A DNA stretch of 37,070 nucleotides from Paramesorhizobium sp049065735 (GTDB lineage: Bacteria > Pseudomonadota > Alphaproteobacteria > Rhizobiales > Rhizobiaceae): positions 1 to 37,070 of the forward strand of contig NZ_JBAKHD010000014.1 in the NCBI RefSeq assembly GCF_049065735.1. Direction: 5' to 3'. Both the position numbers and the translations under genes were made by a program. Numbering within the stretch: position 1 is the stretch's first letter; each line of letters opens with the position of its first letter. Positions 17,834 to 27,600 of the stretch are shown here, one piece after another. The notes under the pieces were generated by a model. The model was not told the DNA's origin, made no database searches, and saw nothing but the letters and a program-made list of their open reading frames with translations.

Positions 17834-20800
17834 CTACCACTTCACCTTCATCCCCAAATTCCCGCTGAGCCTGTAGCTGTCGGCGAAATGCTCGAGGCTG
17901 GTGTCGACGGTGACCTCGCCATAGAGCGCGTATTTGCCGTCGGCCCAGCTATAGGTGCCGCCGCCGCCGATGCCGCCCCAGTAGCGGTCGTTCTGCGTGG
18001 CGAAGGCCACATCCGCCACGACGATCTTGCTCGCCTTCTGGAATTCGTAACTGAGATTGGCGATGGCATAGAGATTGGCCTGCGTCAGCCTTCCCTGTTC
18101 GTCGCGCCAGGACTGGCCGTAATCGGCAGCCATGCCGAGCCGGCCTTTCAGGCTGTCGCTCTGGTCATGCCGAACATGTGCGCCGAACGTGTCGCGGAAG
18201 CCCTCGAAATCCACCGCCGACCAGGTCAGCTGCGCCTGCGGCGTCAGCGTCCAGTTCGGTGTGACCGCCACGCGCTTGCCGGCTTCGAAGCTCAGCGCAT
18301 AGCCGAAGCCGTTGATATCGCTGGCCAGCGAGCGATGCGCGGTGTCCGAGGTCAGGTCGTTGGTATAAAAGGTCGTCTGCGCCACCGCATCGGCATAAAC
18401 GCCGTCATCGCCATACCAGGTCAGCGTGCCGCCGAAGCCATAGCCATTGGCGTCGACGCCGCCTTGGCCATGCACCGAGCCCATGGTGGCCTTGGCATAG
18501 CCGTAATGCATGGTGAGGCCGCCGATGACGCTGCCCATCGCCGTCTCATAGAGCTTGCCGTCTATGCCGGTCTCGAAGCCATAGGTGTTGACATTGTAGC
18601 GCGTGGCGCTGGTGGAATAGCGCGGCTCAAAACGGCCATGCGCGCCCTCGATCCGGCCCCAGACATAGGTGTCGGTGTTGATGTCGGCGCCCGCCTCACC
18701 GGCCGGAGCCGCGGTGCCATCGCTGTCACCCTCGGCGACTTTCGCGTTGGCCGCGCCGCTCCAGTAGCGGTTGCCTACGCGCTGGCGCAAGGTGCCGACC
18801 GCGTTCAGTTCCTGCAGCACCGAAGCATAGGCCTCGTAGACCGACACGCCGGCCTGATATTGCGGCGGCGGGGGCGGGTTGCAGTTGGGGCCGGTGCAAG
18901 GCGGCGGATTGATGGAGACCGAGCGCAGATACCAGTCGCTCTCGCTGATCGCCGCATTGCTGGTGTTGCCCAGACCGTCACTCCCCTTGAAGAGGCGGTA
19001 GGCATAGGCACCGGCGACAACCGCCGGCTGGTCATGATAGGTGTAATCGCCCTTCAGCACGAAAGTGCCGCCCGATGTGCCGTCCACCTCAACGACCTTG
19101 ATGCCGTCCTTGGTCGGCGCGCCGCCGCCGCCGACATTCTTGACCGCCAGGTTCGAATTACCGGACGTGCTGCCCTTGACGACCAGCCGGTCGGTCTTGG
19201 AGTTATCGCCTTCGAGCGCGGCCTTCAGATGGACGGTGCCGTCCTGCCCGGTGTAATCGCCCTTGACGGTCAGCGTATTGCCGAAGGTGTTGTTGTTGTC
19301 GAGGCCGCTCAGCCGCACATCGCCGGCATTGGTGAGCGCACCCACGGTTTCGGAGAAGTTATTGGCATCGAGCGTGGCGCCCTTCACGACCGTGAAAGCC
19401 GAGGCTGAACTGAACGCTCCGGCTTTGCCGGCCTGCAGCGTACCCTTCTGGACCGTTGTCGCGCCGGTATAGCTGTTGGGGCCGGAAAGCACGGTCATGC
19501 CTGTGCCGTTCTGCTGGACACTGCCGCTTCCGCCGATGCTGTTGGCTGCCGTCAGCGTGTCCTCGCGGTCGAAAATGAGGATGCTGTCGGCTCCGGCAAG
19601 ATTGATGGCGCTGCTGCCGAGCGTACCCGTCTTGCCGCCATTGCCGATCTGCAGTGTCCCCGTCGAAATAGTCGTCGGGCCGCTGAACAGGTCGTTATTG
19701 GCGGTAATCGTAGTGGTGCCGCCGGCAATCTGCTGCAGCGCGCCGGTGCCGGAAATCACATTGCCGATGGTCAAGGCATTGGCATTATTGAACGCCAGAA
19801 CGCCGTTGCCGGTCACGTTCACCGTGCCTGTTCCAAGATTGGCGCCATCATTCAACTGGATCGTACCGGTGGTGATGGTGATGGGGCCGCTATAGCCGCT
19901 ATTGTCGTTGGCGAGGATCAGCTTGGCCGCCCCCGTCTTGTTCAGTGCGCCGGTGCCGGAGATCTTGCCGGAAACTGTGAGGTTCTTGTCGGTCTGCAAT
20001 GTGTTACCGGCAACGTTTTGTATAGATATATTGTGAGAGGTGTCGAGCGTCACTTCGTCTGTGTTTTCGAGAGTCCCGCCCTGGAGGGTGATAGTGCCGG
20101 TGGTGCCAAGATTGTTGGCATTGGATATCGATAGTACCCCTCCCTGAATCAGCGTGCCGCCGGTATATTTGTTGACCCCGCCCAGCACCAGCGTACCGCT
20201 TCCGCCCTTTACCAGCTGCGTGTTGGCGTTCGCTTCGACAAGCGGAACATTGACCGTCGCGATCATACCCCTGGAATTGCCACCATCGCTGACGGTGATC
20301 TTGAACTGCTGGGAGTTTGACATCGGCCACATCGTCAGCACGTCATTCGGGTTGCTCGGATCGTTTGCCTCCAAAGTATAGCCGGAGACACCGAACTGCA
20401 GGCCTACAGCGTTGATCGCGCCCTTGCTCGAGTCGAGCTTGACCGTGCCGGGCTGGGACGTGAATATTGCGAGGGACTTGTCCGTGTACTGCCCTTTTTG
20501 ATCCTGTATCGGATCAGTCCAGTTTGAATTTCCCGCGGGCCCCTGCCAAATGCCCGAGCCGCCTTCCGTTCCAAGCGCGTCGGGAGCCCAGACGTTAAGG
20601 GTCTCATTGCCGGGGACGTATAGCCGAACCTCGTTGCTTGTATATTTGATCGCGTCCCTAGTCGATGGGAGGGTCACGTTGAATTGACTGTTCGGATCCA
20701 CCGACGCCGCCTTGATGAGGGCGTAGTAGCCTGGGCTGAGCGTTACAGCAGTCGATACAACCAGATTCGCTTCCGTATTCGGGGCGATGTTCAAAGCGCC

Positions 20801-23800
20801 GCCGACATTGATGGCCAGTTCGTCATGATCGCCGGTGGGATTGTCGCTATAATTGAATGTCGTGGTGGAGCCCTGATTCAGATTGAGGTCCCCGGTGATG
20901 TGAAGCGTTTTTACGTGGCTTTGCGGGTCCTGCACCAGAAGGTGGCCCTTGTCACCGATCGTAACCTTGTTGTTGATCTTGCCGTGGGTGTCCGGCAGCG
21001 TGCCGTTATTGCCACCGGTCAGTGTGCCTCCATCGTGAACAGTGACAGCCGAGTCGATGCTTCCCAGGATATTCAGCGTGCCGTTGTTACCGCTCACATC
21101 GGCGATGGATTGGCTGGCCCCGGTCTGGACTCCCAGGATGATCAGCGTTCCGCCGCTGACGCTGGTATCGCCGGCATAATCGTTGTCCGCGGTCAAAGTG
21201 ATGGTGCTGCCCGCGCCCTTTTGCGTCACCCCGCCGTTACCCGAGATCTTGCCGCCATAGGTGTAGCTCCCCGACGTCTTGCCGAACTCGAGTGTATTCC
21301 CGGCATTGCTCAGCTTGATCTTGCTTTGGTTGTTGCTGTCCGCGCCGAGCGTGCCGCCGTCATTGATCTGGAGATTGCCCTCATCGATCTGCAGGGTGCC
21401 GGCAAAATTGCCGTTCGCGCCGGTGAGAATGAGGTCGCCGGTGCCGCCTTTGGTCAGCGTCTTGCTGCCCTGCAACTGGTTTGCCCCGTTCAGAACCAGG
21501 TCGGCGCCGGTGTTGATCGCACCGTCAGTGGTGAGCTTGATCGGTCCGCTATAATTTACCGCAGCGGTTGTCACGAGGGTGGCGGAAGTTCCGCCGCCGG
21601 TGACACCCGTGTTGAATTCAACACCGCCAGTGCCCAGATTGTTGCTTGAACCGATGGAAACGGTCCCGCCGCCGATGGTTACCACGCCTCCATAGCTCGT
21701 ATTGGTGCCGCCGAGCGCCAGCGTCCCGGCGCCGATCTTCGTCAGGCCGGCAGTGGCGCTGCCACCACCGAGATTTCCGCTCAGCGTCAGCGTGTCGCCA
21801 CTGTTCTGGACATTGATGATGCCGCCCGTGCTGAACGTCACCGTCTTGTCATAGGCGAAGCCGCCGGTGGCCAGCAAGGTCGCGGTCGCCCCCGAGCCTT
21901 GGCCGGTCGTATCGAACGTAATGCCCCCGGTACCGAGATTATTGGCTGCACCGACTGAAACGATGCCGTTGGCGATGGTCACGGCGCCCGAAAAACTCGT
22001 GTCGTTGCTCGTACCTGTCAGCGCCAGCGTCCCGGTGCCGATCTTCGTCAGGCCGGCTGTAGAGCTGCCGCCGCTGAGATTTCCGCCTAGCGTCAGCGTG
22101 TCGGCGGTGTTCTGGACATTGACGATGCCACCCGTGTTGAACGTCACCGTCTTGTCATAGTTAAAGCCGCCGGTGGCCAGCAAGGTGGCGGTAGGACTTT
22201 GCTCGGTGGTCTTGGTGGTATCAAAAATGATGCCGCTGGATGCCAGATTGTCGGCCGCGCCGGCCGACAGGACGCCGTTGGCGATGGTCATCGTGCCGCC
22301 ATAGCCGGTATTGGTGCCGCCGAGCGCCAGCGTCCCGGTACCGATCTTGGTGAGGTTGCCGGATTGGCTCAGCGCTCCGCCCAAGGTTAATGTGTTCGTA
22401 CTGCTGACACTGATCGTGCCGTCTGTATTGAACGCCACTGCCTTGTCATAAGCGAAGCTGCCAGTGGCCACCAAGGCCGCGGAAGGGCTATGCTCGGTGG
22501 TCTTGGCGGTATCGAATGTGATGCCGCCGGTGCCGAGATTACCGGCTGCGCCGACGGAAACCGCGCCGTTGGCAATGAACGTCACGCCCGAAAAATTCGC
22601 GCTGTTGGTAGGGCTGGATAAAATGAGTGTGCCGGCGCCGATCTTCGTCAGATCGCCGCCCCCGTCTATCTGGCCGGAAAGGTCGAATGTCCCGCCCGTA
22701 TTGGCGATTTCGATGGTGCCGTCGCCCGACATGGTGACTGGGCGGCTCGTCCCGGTGAAACTCCCGGTGACTTGCAATTGTCCGCCGTCGAAACTCAATT
22801 TGGAGGTAGAGGCACCCAGATTTCCATTGTCGGATACCGACAAAATGCCGCCCTTCAGCGTGGTGCCCCCCGAATAAGTGCTTTTTGTGTTGGTCAATGT
22901 CCAGGTACCGGTGCCCACCTTTTCCAAGCTCCCGCCCGTTCCGCCGGCTATACCGCCATCCTTGATGGGGCCATCCAGCGTCGCATCGAGGTTGTTTCCG
23001 CCGACACTAAGCAACTTGCTGCCGAGATAGACCGGGCCCTTGCCCTCCAGGGAGCCGACACTCATTGCGTAGTTGTCAAGCTGGGAGATATCGAAGCCGG
23101 GTGCGGTTTCGGGTACGTTGAGAATGAACCGGGCGGCGCCCCCATTTGCGTCGGCACCGAATTGCGCCGTGCCCTGGCTGCCGATTATTGTGATCGTCGC
23201 GTTGTCGGCGGTCGCTTCGGAACCCGTATCAACACCGCCACCACCACCAAAGGGCGCCAGTCCAATGCCGAAAAACACCTGCCCCACGGTAATTGTGGAA
23301 TTTCCGGCCGAGCTTTTGTCCAAAAATATTACCGTTCCTGCCTTGGCGGCCGGATTCGGGAGATCATCGAAGGTGATGGTGGCGGTACCAGCCGTGCTGG
23401 TGTCGTCAAACAGCATCGCTGAGTTCGCGTCGACGGTCACGACTGCATTGTCCAGCGTAGCGTCTCCCAACATCTGCAAATAAGTAAAATTTTTGTTCAG
23501 GTCGGTGCCCGTCAGATTGAAGACCGGTTTATAGCTCGACAAATTCTTGATCCCACCACCGGTAGTGCCTGTGTAGCCTAAACCGTAATCGCCCGGTGGG
23601 GATGCCGTCGCCGTCAGTTTAAAGGTGAAAGCCGGCGCATCGGCATTAAACGTCATCGACTGGGCGCCCCAGGCATAGATATCCGTGACGATTGTCGTGT
23701 TCATATTCGACGCCCCCTTGTCGAAGGTCACCGAGTCGGTGCCCGTATCGTTCGGAGCCACCCCTCCCGTCCAGTTCGTGCCGGTATACCACTTGTTATC

Positions 23801-23989
23801 CGTGGTTCCCAACCATGTTAAATCAGCGGCATACGAAGAAGACCTTCCTGTGAGAGTAATAGCCAACACCAGGCACGAAACCGCGCAAAGCCATTTCAAT
23901 CGCGCCCGCTGGCGCGGCGCGGGAACCTTAGGGCATCCCGCCCTTCGGTGGAGACAGAACCTTCCCCTCACGCCATTGCCGTGCTTCAT
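17834..23989 (-). CDS. Type V autotransporter with PATR passenger and pertactin-like barrel (2051 aa)
   Basis: I start at ATG 23987-23989 (MKHGNGVRGRF) because AAGAGGGGAGC sits directly before it; an ATG six codons upstream is less well served. The N-terminus is a long basic signal peptide: about 32 residues rich in Arg/Lys/His, then LCAVSCLVLAITLTG, cleaved after SSYA near residue 54. The passenger (about 55-1690) starts with WLGTTDNKWYTGTNWTGGV and holds about eleven PATR-type units (KIGTGTLALGG followed by GYGG and then LSAGAADNLG), a beta-helix signature. A Pro-rich linker (PPPCTGPNCNPPPPP, near 1700) precedes the pertactin-type region and a barrel of about 275 residues (from YVWGRIEGAHGRF) ending in the aromatic W expected for BAM recognition. 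Likely an adhesin or surface fibre. It lies between two FG-GAP genes in the same orientation. Confidence 0.95.
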   Translation of the reverse strand: MKHGNGVRGRFCLHRRAGCPKVPAPRQRARLKWLCAVSCLVLAITLTGRSSSYAADLTWLGTTDNKWYTGTNWTGGVAPNDTGTDSVTFDKGASNMNTTIVTDIYAWGAQSMTFNADAPAFTFKLTATASPPGDYGLGYTGTTGGGIKNLSSYKPVFNLTGTDLNKNFTYLQMLGDATLDNAVVTVDANSAMLFDDTSTAGTATITFDDLPNPAAKAGTVIFLDKSSAGNSTITVGQVFFGIGLAPFGGGGGVDTGSEATADNATITIIGSQGTAQFGADANGGAARFILNVPETAPGFDISQLDNYAMSVGSLEGKGPVYLGSKLLSVGGNNLDATLDGPIKDGGIAGGTGGSLEKVGTGTWTLTNTKSTYSGGTTLKGGILSVSDNGNLGASTSKLSFDGGQLQVTGSFTGTSRPVTMSGDGTIEIANTGGTFDLSGQIDGGGDLTKIGAGTLILSSPTNSANFSGVTFIANGAVSVGAAGNLGTGGITFDTAKTTEHSPSAALVATGSFAYDKAVAFNTDGTISVSSTNTLTLGGALSQSGNLTKIGTGTLALGGTNTGYGGTMTIANGVLSAGAADNLASSGIIFDTTKTTEQSPTATLLATGGFNYDKTVTFNTGGIVNVQNTADTLTLGGNLSGGSSTAGLTKIGTGTLALTGTSNDTSFSGAVTIANGIVSVGAANNLGTGGITFDTTGQGSGATATLLATGGFAYDKTVTFSTGGIINVQNSGDTLTLSGNLGGGSATAGLTKIGAGTLALGGTNTSYGGVVTIGGGTVSIGSSNNLGTGGVEFNTGVTGGGTSATLVTTAAVNYSGPIKLTTDGAINTGADLVLNGANQLQGSKTLTKGGTGDLILTGANGNFAGTLQIDEGNLQINDGGTLGADSNNQSKIKLSNAGNTLEFGKTSGSYTYGGKISGNGGVTQKGAGSTITLTADNDYAGDTSVSGGTLIILGVQTGASQSIADVSGNNGTLNILGSIDSAVTVHDGGTLTGGNNGTLPDTHGKINNKVTIGDKGHLLVQDPQSHVKTLHITGDLNLNQGSTTTFNYSDNPTGDHDELAINVGGALNIAPNTEANLVVSTAVTLSPGYYALIKAASVDPNSQFNVTLPSTRDAIKYTSNEVRLYVPGNETLNVWAPDALGTEGGSGIWQGPAGNSNWTDPIQDQKGQYTDKSLAIFTSQPGTVKLDSSKGAINAVGLQFGVSGYTLEANDPSNPNDVLTMWPMSNSQQFKITVSDGGNSRGMIATVNVPLVEANANTQLVKGGSGTLVLGGVNKYTGGTLIQGGVLSISNANNLGTTGTITLQGGTLENTDEVTLDTSHNISIQNVAGNTLQTDKNLTVSGKISGTGALNKTGAAKLILANDNSGYSGPITITTGTIQLNDGANLGTGTVNVTGNGVLAFNNANALTIGNVISGTGALQQIAGGTTTITANNDLFSGPTTISTGTLQIGNGGKTGTLGSSAINLAGADSILIFDREDTLTAANSIGGSGSVQQNGTGMTVLSGPNSYTGATTVQKGTLQAGKAGAFSSASAFTVVKGATLDANNFSETVGALTNAGDVRLSGLDNNNTFGNTLTVKGDYTGQDGTVHLKAALEGDNSKTDRLVVKGSTSGNSNLAVKNVGGGGAPTKDGIKVVEVDGTSGGTFVLKGDYTYHDQPAVVAGAYAYRLFKGSDGLGNTSNAAISESDWYLRSVSINPPPCTGPNCNPPPPPQYQAGVSVYEAYASVLQELNAVGTLRQRVGNRYWSGAANAKVAEGDSDGTAAPAGEAGADINTDTYVWGRIEGAHGRFEPRYSTSATRYNVNTYGFETGIDGKLYETAMGSVIGGLTMHYGYAKATMGSVHGQGGVDANGYGFGGTLTWYGDDGVYADAVAQTTFYTNDLTSDTAHRSLASDINGFGYALSFEAGKRVAVTPNWTLTPQAQLTWSAVDFEGFRDTFGAHVRHDQSDSLKGRLGMAADYGQSWRDEQGRLTQANLYAIANLSYEFQKASKIVVADVAFATQNDRYWGGIGGGGTYSWADGKYALYGEVTVDTSLEHFADSYRLSGNLGMKVKW
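21650..22610 (-). repeat. Tandem repeat of about 300 bp inside the autotransporter passenger
   Basis: About three units with a period of roughly 290-305 bases. Marker sequences such as GCCGGTGGCCAGCAAGGT recur near 21866 and 22170, and in diverged form near 22463. Each unit encodes one passenger repeat with a GTGTLALGGTNT-type strand pair, a NLGTGGI turn and a KTVTFNTGGI strand. Confidence 0.8.
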
Positions 23990-24081
23990 GCTCCCCTCTT
24001 TCTCCATAATACGATTTTCCAGCCGGCATGTCCCGCAGCCTGCAGGAGCTAGAATATGAGTATTATTCCGTAATATGAGAA

Positions 24082-24109
24082 TTAATATTTAAAAATTAAA
24101 GTATTACAA
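24082..24109 (-). promoter_or_regulatory. Candidate promoter of the autotransporter
   Basis: On the minus strand TTGTAA (24104-24109) and TATTAA (24082-24087) are spaced by 16 bases in a very AT-rich tract. They would give a 5' leader of about 85 bases before the ATG at 23989. The hexamers are near consensus, but AT-rich tracts yield such matches easily. Confidence 0.4.
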
Positions 24110-24256
24110 TGGTGTCTAGAGGGAGACGGCACTTTTTTATAAAATACTTTGACATTTACTTGTATCACTTCTTTTGCAATTCTTGTGCGCAACTGTGATT
24201 AGAGTCTGTCAGAAATTCACTGAAGCACGGCGGGATAACGCCTCGTCCGCCGTCCG

Positions 24257-24289
24257 GCCGTCATTCTCGGGCTTGTCCCGAGAATCTGC
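24257..24289 (+). repeat. REP-like palindromic repeat, copy 1
   Basis: A 33-base unit containing TTCTCGGG (24263-24270) and CCCGAGAA (24276-24283) around a 5-base loop, a perfect 8-bp stem. It is the exact reverse complement of 24335-24367. Similar CGTCATTCTCGGGCTTGTCC units are common intergenic repeats in alphaproteobacteria. Confidence 0.85.
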
Positions 24290-24334
24290 CATAAGAAAAT
24301 CAAAACAATTACCGTTCAGGCAAACCATGACGTC

Positions 24335-24367
24335 GCAGATTCTCGGGACAAGCCCGAGAATGACGGC
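24335..24367 (-). repeat. REP-like palindromic repeat, copy 2 (inverted)
   Basis: Perfect inverted copy of 24257-24289, separated from it by 45 AT-richer bases. Together they can fold into a long cruciform or RNA stem of 33 bp. Confidence 0.85.
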
Positions 24368-24592
24368 CCAGGGAGAACCGTTTCCGATTATCTCTGGCAG
24401 GCTCTAAGGGAAAGGATGACAGCAGATGGATTCGAATGTAGGGAAGAAGAACGCTAGGGTCAGATAGGTTGGCGTTCTCCGCTCCCGCTTGGCGGGGTAG
24501 AGGTGGTCGCCTAGGCGACGTTGAGGTACCTGCCGCTGCGCGGAATGGGATGAGAGCCGCCCGGCATTTCCGTCAAAAGTGAAATAGTGTAA

Positions 24593-24621
24593 GGCGGCCC
24601 CGCAATATCGACGGAGCCGCC
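24593..24621 (-). terminator. Terminator-like hairpin after the 1403-residue gene
   Basis: On the minus strand GGCGGCTCCG (24612-24621) pairs with CGGGGCCGCC (24593-24602) over 10 bp with one G-T wobble and a 9-base loop. It starts 11 bases after the stop. A moderately T-rich tract (about 24570-24590) follows, so this is the best terminator candidate in the window. Confidence 0.6.
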
Positions 24622-24632
24622 AGCATCCGTTT

Positions 24633-27600
24633 TTACTTTACCGCGTCTGATTCGGCTTCACCGGGCACGGTGACCGTCACCTGACCCGAGCCTGTGAAAT
24701 TCGGGTCATCGAGATAATTGACGACAATGGTATTGGCACCTGTCACAAGATCCCCACTTGTTGTCTTGTAGGCTGCGAGCCCGGTCGGAGTTACCTGAAT
24801 TTCGTCCAGCACCGCGTCGTTGTTGGTGTGGTTCACAAATTGCAGCCTTCCGGTAAAGGTGTGGCCCTGGGTGGAACCATTCGGCGGCGGAACGACCTGA
24901 GCCGTTATGATTACAGGCTCGCCGGGAGCTGGGTCCGACGGATTCGCATATGCATCCACCTGCATGGTCAAGGGTGCCGTAGCGAGCGATTTGGTCGCCT
25001 CTGCCTTGCTGGGCAGATATTGCGCATTTCCTGCATAGCTCGCGCCGATATTATGCTGGCCGCTTGCCGGGCCGGCTATCGCGACATTCGTGAGCTCTGC
25101 CTGCGCCGAGGTGGTGATCAGCGGCCGGATGAGCCGTCCATTGGCACTCGCGGTGGCCATGAGCGCGTCAAGCTGACCGTTCTCGTCGAAATCTCCCACC
25201 ACGACAAAACCGCCGGCTGCGGCGCCGGGCGGGCTATTGGCTGGTGGGGTTCGGAAAGTACCGTCACCGTTGCCGAGCAAAACGGTCAGGAGATTCTTAG
25301 CCCCATCGGACACCGCAAGGTCCTGCTTTCCGTCACCATTGAAGTCTCCGCCGGCGAGCGCCTTCGATTGCCCGCCAGTGACGGTTGTTACATCCGGCTG
25401 CTGGTGGAAGGAGAACAGACCCGTATTCAGCAGCACCGACACCGTTGCATCATTGTTGGCCGTGGCAAGATCCGGATACCCGTTGTTATCGAAATCTCCC
25501 GTTATGATGAATTGCGGATTATGAGCCGGATTCATCGCTTGATAGGTCGGAGGCGTGAACGTTCCATCGCCATTCCCCTTCAGCAAGGCGATGTCGCCTT
25601 TGCCCGTGTCGGCCACCACGATATCCATGGCTCCATCGCGGTCATAATCGCCGGCGGTAACGGACTGCGGCGCAGCACCGCTTTCCAGCGCGAACGGAGA
25701 GCCGCTCGCGGGCGAGAAAGTGAAGCTGCCCTCGTTGAGGAGCACTCCAACCTTCTCTTCCGCACGGCTCACCACAGCCAGGTCGAGGGTGCCATTATCG
25801 TCCACATCCGCCACTGCGATGGCAGTGGGCGCGGTCCCGGCATCCTGAGGTGGTTGCTGGGTAAACCCGCCCGCGCCATCGCCCTTATAGGGCACGACCT
25901 TTTTGTTGGCGGGGTCGGCTGCCATCAGGTCGATCTTGCCGTCGGCGTCGAAATCCGCCGCCACGACGTACTGGACTCCTGCCAGCGGCAAGGAGGCGGT
26001 CGGAAAGGCAGAGAAATTTCCGCTGCCGTCGCCTTTGAGCAAATATATCTTGCCGTCCGTGGGACTGGCGGAGGCGAGATCAAGATGGTGGTCTGAGTTG
26101 AAGTCGTCCACCGCAATGGCAGCCGGGCTCGCCCCCGCCGCAACGGGCTTCTCGGTGTCGAAGCCGAATGTCGGCGCCGTTGGGGCACCGAGCGAGGCAG
26201 TGCCGAGCGGCCAGGGATTCCCATTGGCCGTGTTGCTTTCGTCAAGGAATGTAACATCCCCCTGCGGGAAGGCTCCGCCTCTGCTGGTCACTGTGGCGTA
26301 GAGCGTCCAATTGCCGGCGCTTCCGTCCGGGTCCGGCGCCATGGCCGTCGTCGTCGCATACCGCCCGGTCGGCACCGCGGGCGCAGATTCGGGATCCGAA
26401 TTGCTGGGCAGCGCCGCAACAGTCCCCACAAACTCGGCACGGAACCAGTTGGCGGCCTGGCCCACCAGATAAGTGTCGAGCGTTGCGGTTCCCGATTGAT
26501 CGAGTTGCGCCGAACCGATCAGATTCGCGCCTGTGCAGAAGCGCGCCAACACAGCGCAGAAGTTTACGGTGCCGCTCGTAACGGGCTGGCCTGCGACGGT
26601 TTTGACTGTGGCTTGCAGCGTAACGAGATTGCTTAGGCCAGGTGTGCCCGTCACGGGCGTGAGGGTTAGGCTCGTCGTCGTGGGCTGCGGTGCCGGGTTG
26701 ATCTTGAGCGGTTGCGGCTTTGTCTGTCCCGTGGGAGCTGCGAAATTCGCATCGCCGGGATAGGTGGCCGAGATCGTATAGTTGCCCACACCCTCGCTCA
26801 CGGTTGTCGTGAGCGTGGCGACACCGTTGACCAAGGGTGCGCTGCCGAGAGGACGTCCTCCCCAGGAGCCGCTAAACGCGACCTCCCCGGTAGCCTCGTG
26901 CCCTTGCACCTGGTGGGGCGAGAGGCGGGCGGTGAACGTTACGGTCTGTCCCCTGATAATGGTCGACGGGACCGGCGGATCGAGCGTGAGCACCGTCGGC
27001 ACCTTCTCAGCCGTCAGGGGCACGTCTGTGAGCGAGGCCGACGCCGCATAGGTGGGATCGCCGGCATAACTCGCTACGATGTTATGAGAGCCGGTGCCGA
27101 CGACCGAGACGCCGGCCGCCGTGGCCGTCGCCGACGTGGCTAGGACCGTAGGCCGGATCTCAAGGCTGTTGTCCTGCGCCTTCTTGATGGCGAGATCGGG
27201 CACACCGTCGGTGGTGAGGTCGGTGATTGCGAGCTGGTCTGGAAAACCACCGGTCGAAATCGTCGTGGAAGGAGTGAAGGCTTGTCCTCCCGACTGGCCG
27301 AGAAGCACCGTCACGCTATTGCCGTCGGCATCCGCGACGGCGAAATCGAGAAAACCGTCCGCGTTGAAGTCGGCACTTGCAACATCGTCCGGATGGTTGC
27401 TCGTCACATTGGCGAAAGTCTTCGATGTCGGGAAGGTTCCGTCCGCCGGGTTTTTTGCGTAGAACAGCGTCACGCTCTTCTCGCCGGCATTGGCGACCAG
27501 GACATCCGGCTGTCCGTCTTCGTTGAAATCGTCGACTACGAGTTCACCCGGATAGCTGCCGGCAGTCTGCGTCCAACCTGCCGTGGCGGTAAATGTACCG

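Larger units (their letters stand above)
24199..24407. mobile_element. MITE-like element with terminal inverted repeats
   Basis: The 18-base ends TTAGAGTCTGTCAGAAAT (24199-24216) and ATCTCTGGCAGGCTCTAA (24390-24407) are inverted repeats matching at 15 of 18 positions. Inside are two perfect inverted 33-base copies (24257-24289 and 24335-24367). It is 209 bases long with no transposase. If the outer TTA/TAA is excluded, a TA target duplication is possible. The origin is inferred. Confidence 0.65.
23990..24632. other. Intergenic region between the 1403-aa FG-GAP gene and the autotransporter
   Basis: About 640 bases with no credible gene. From left to right it holds the AT-rich leader and promoter of the autotransporter (23990-24110), a MITE-like element (24199-24407), a perfect 14-bp palindrome GTCGCCTAGGCGAC (24506-24519), and a terminator hairpin of the upstream gene (24593-24621). 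Confidence 0.7.

Noticed and set aside
24174..24407. 77-codon plus-strand frame.
   Set aside because: It translates the MITE-like inverted repeat; such peptides are artefacts of REP sequences.
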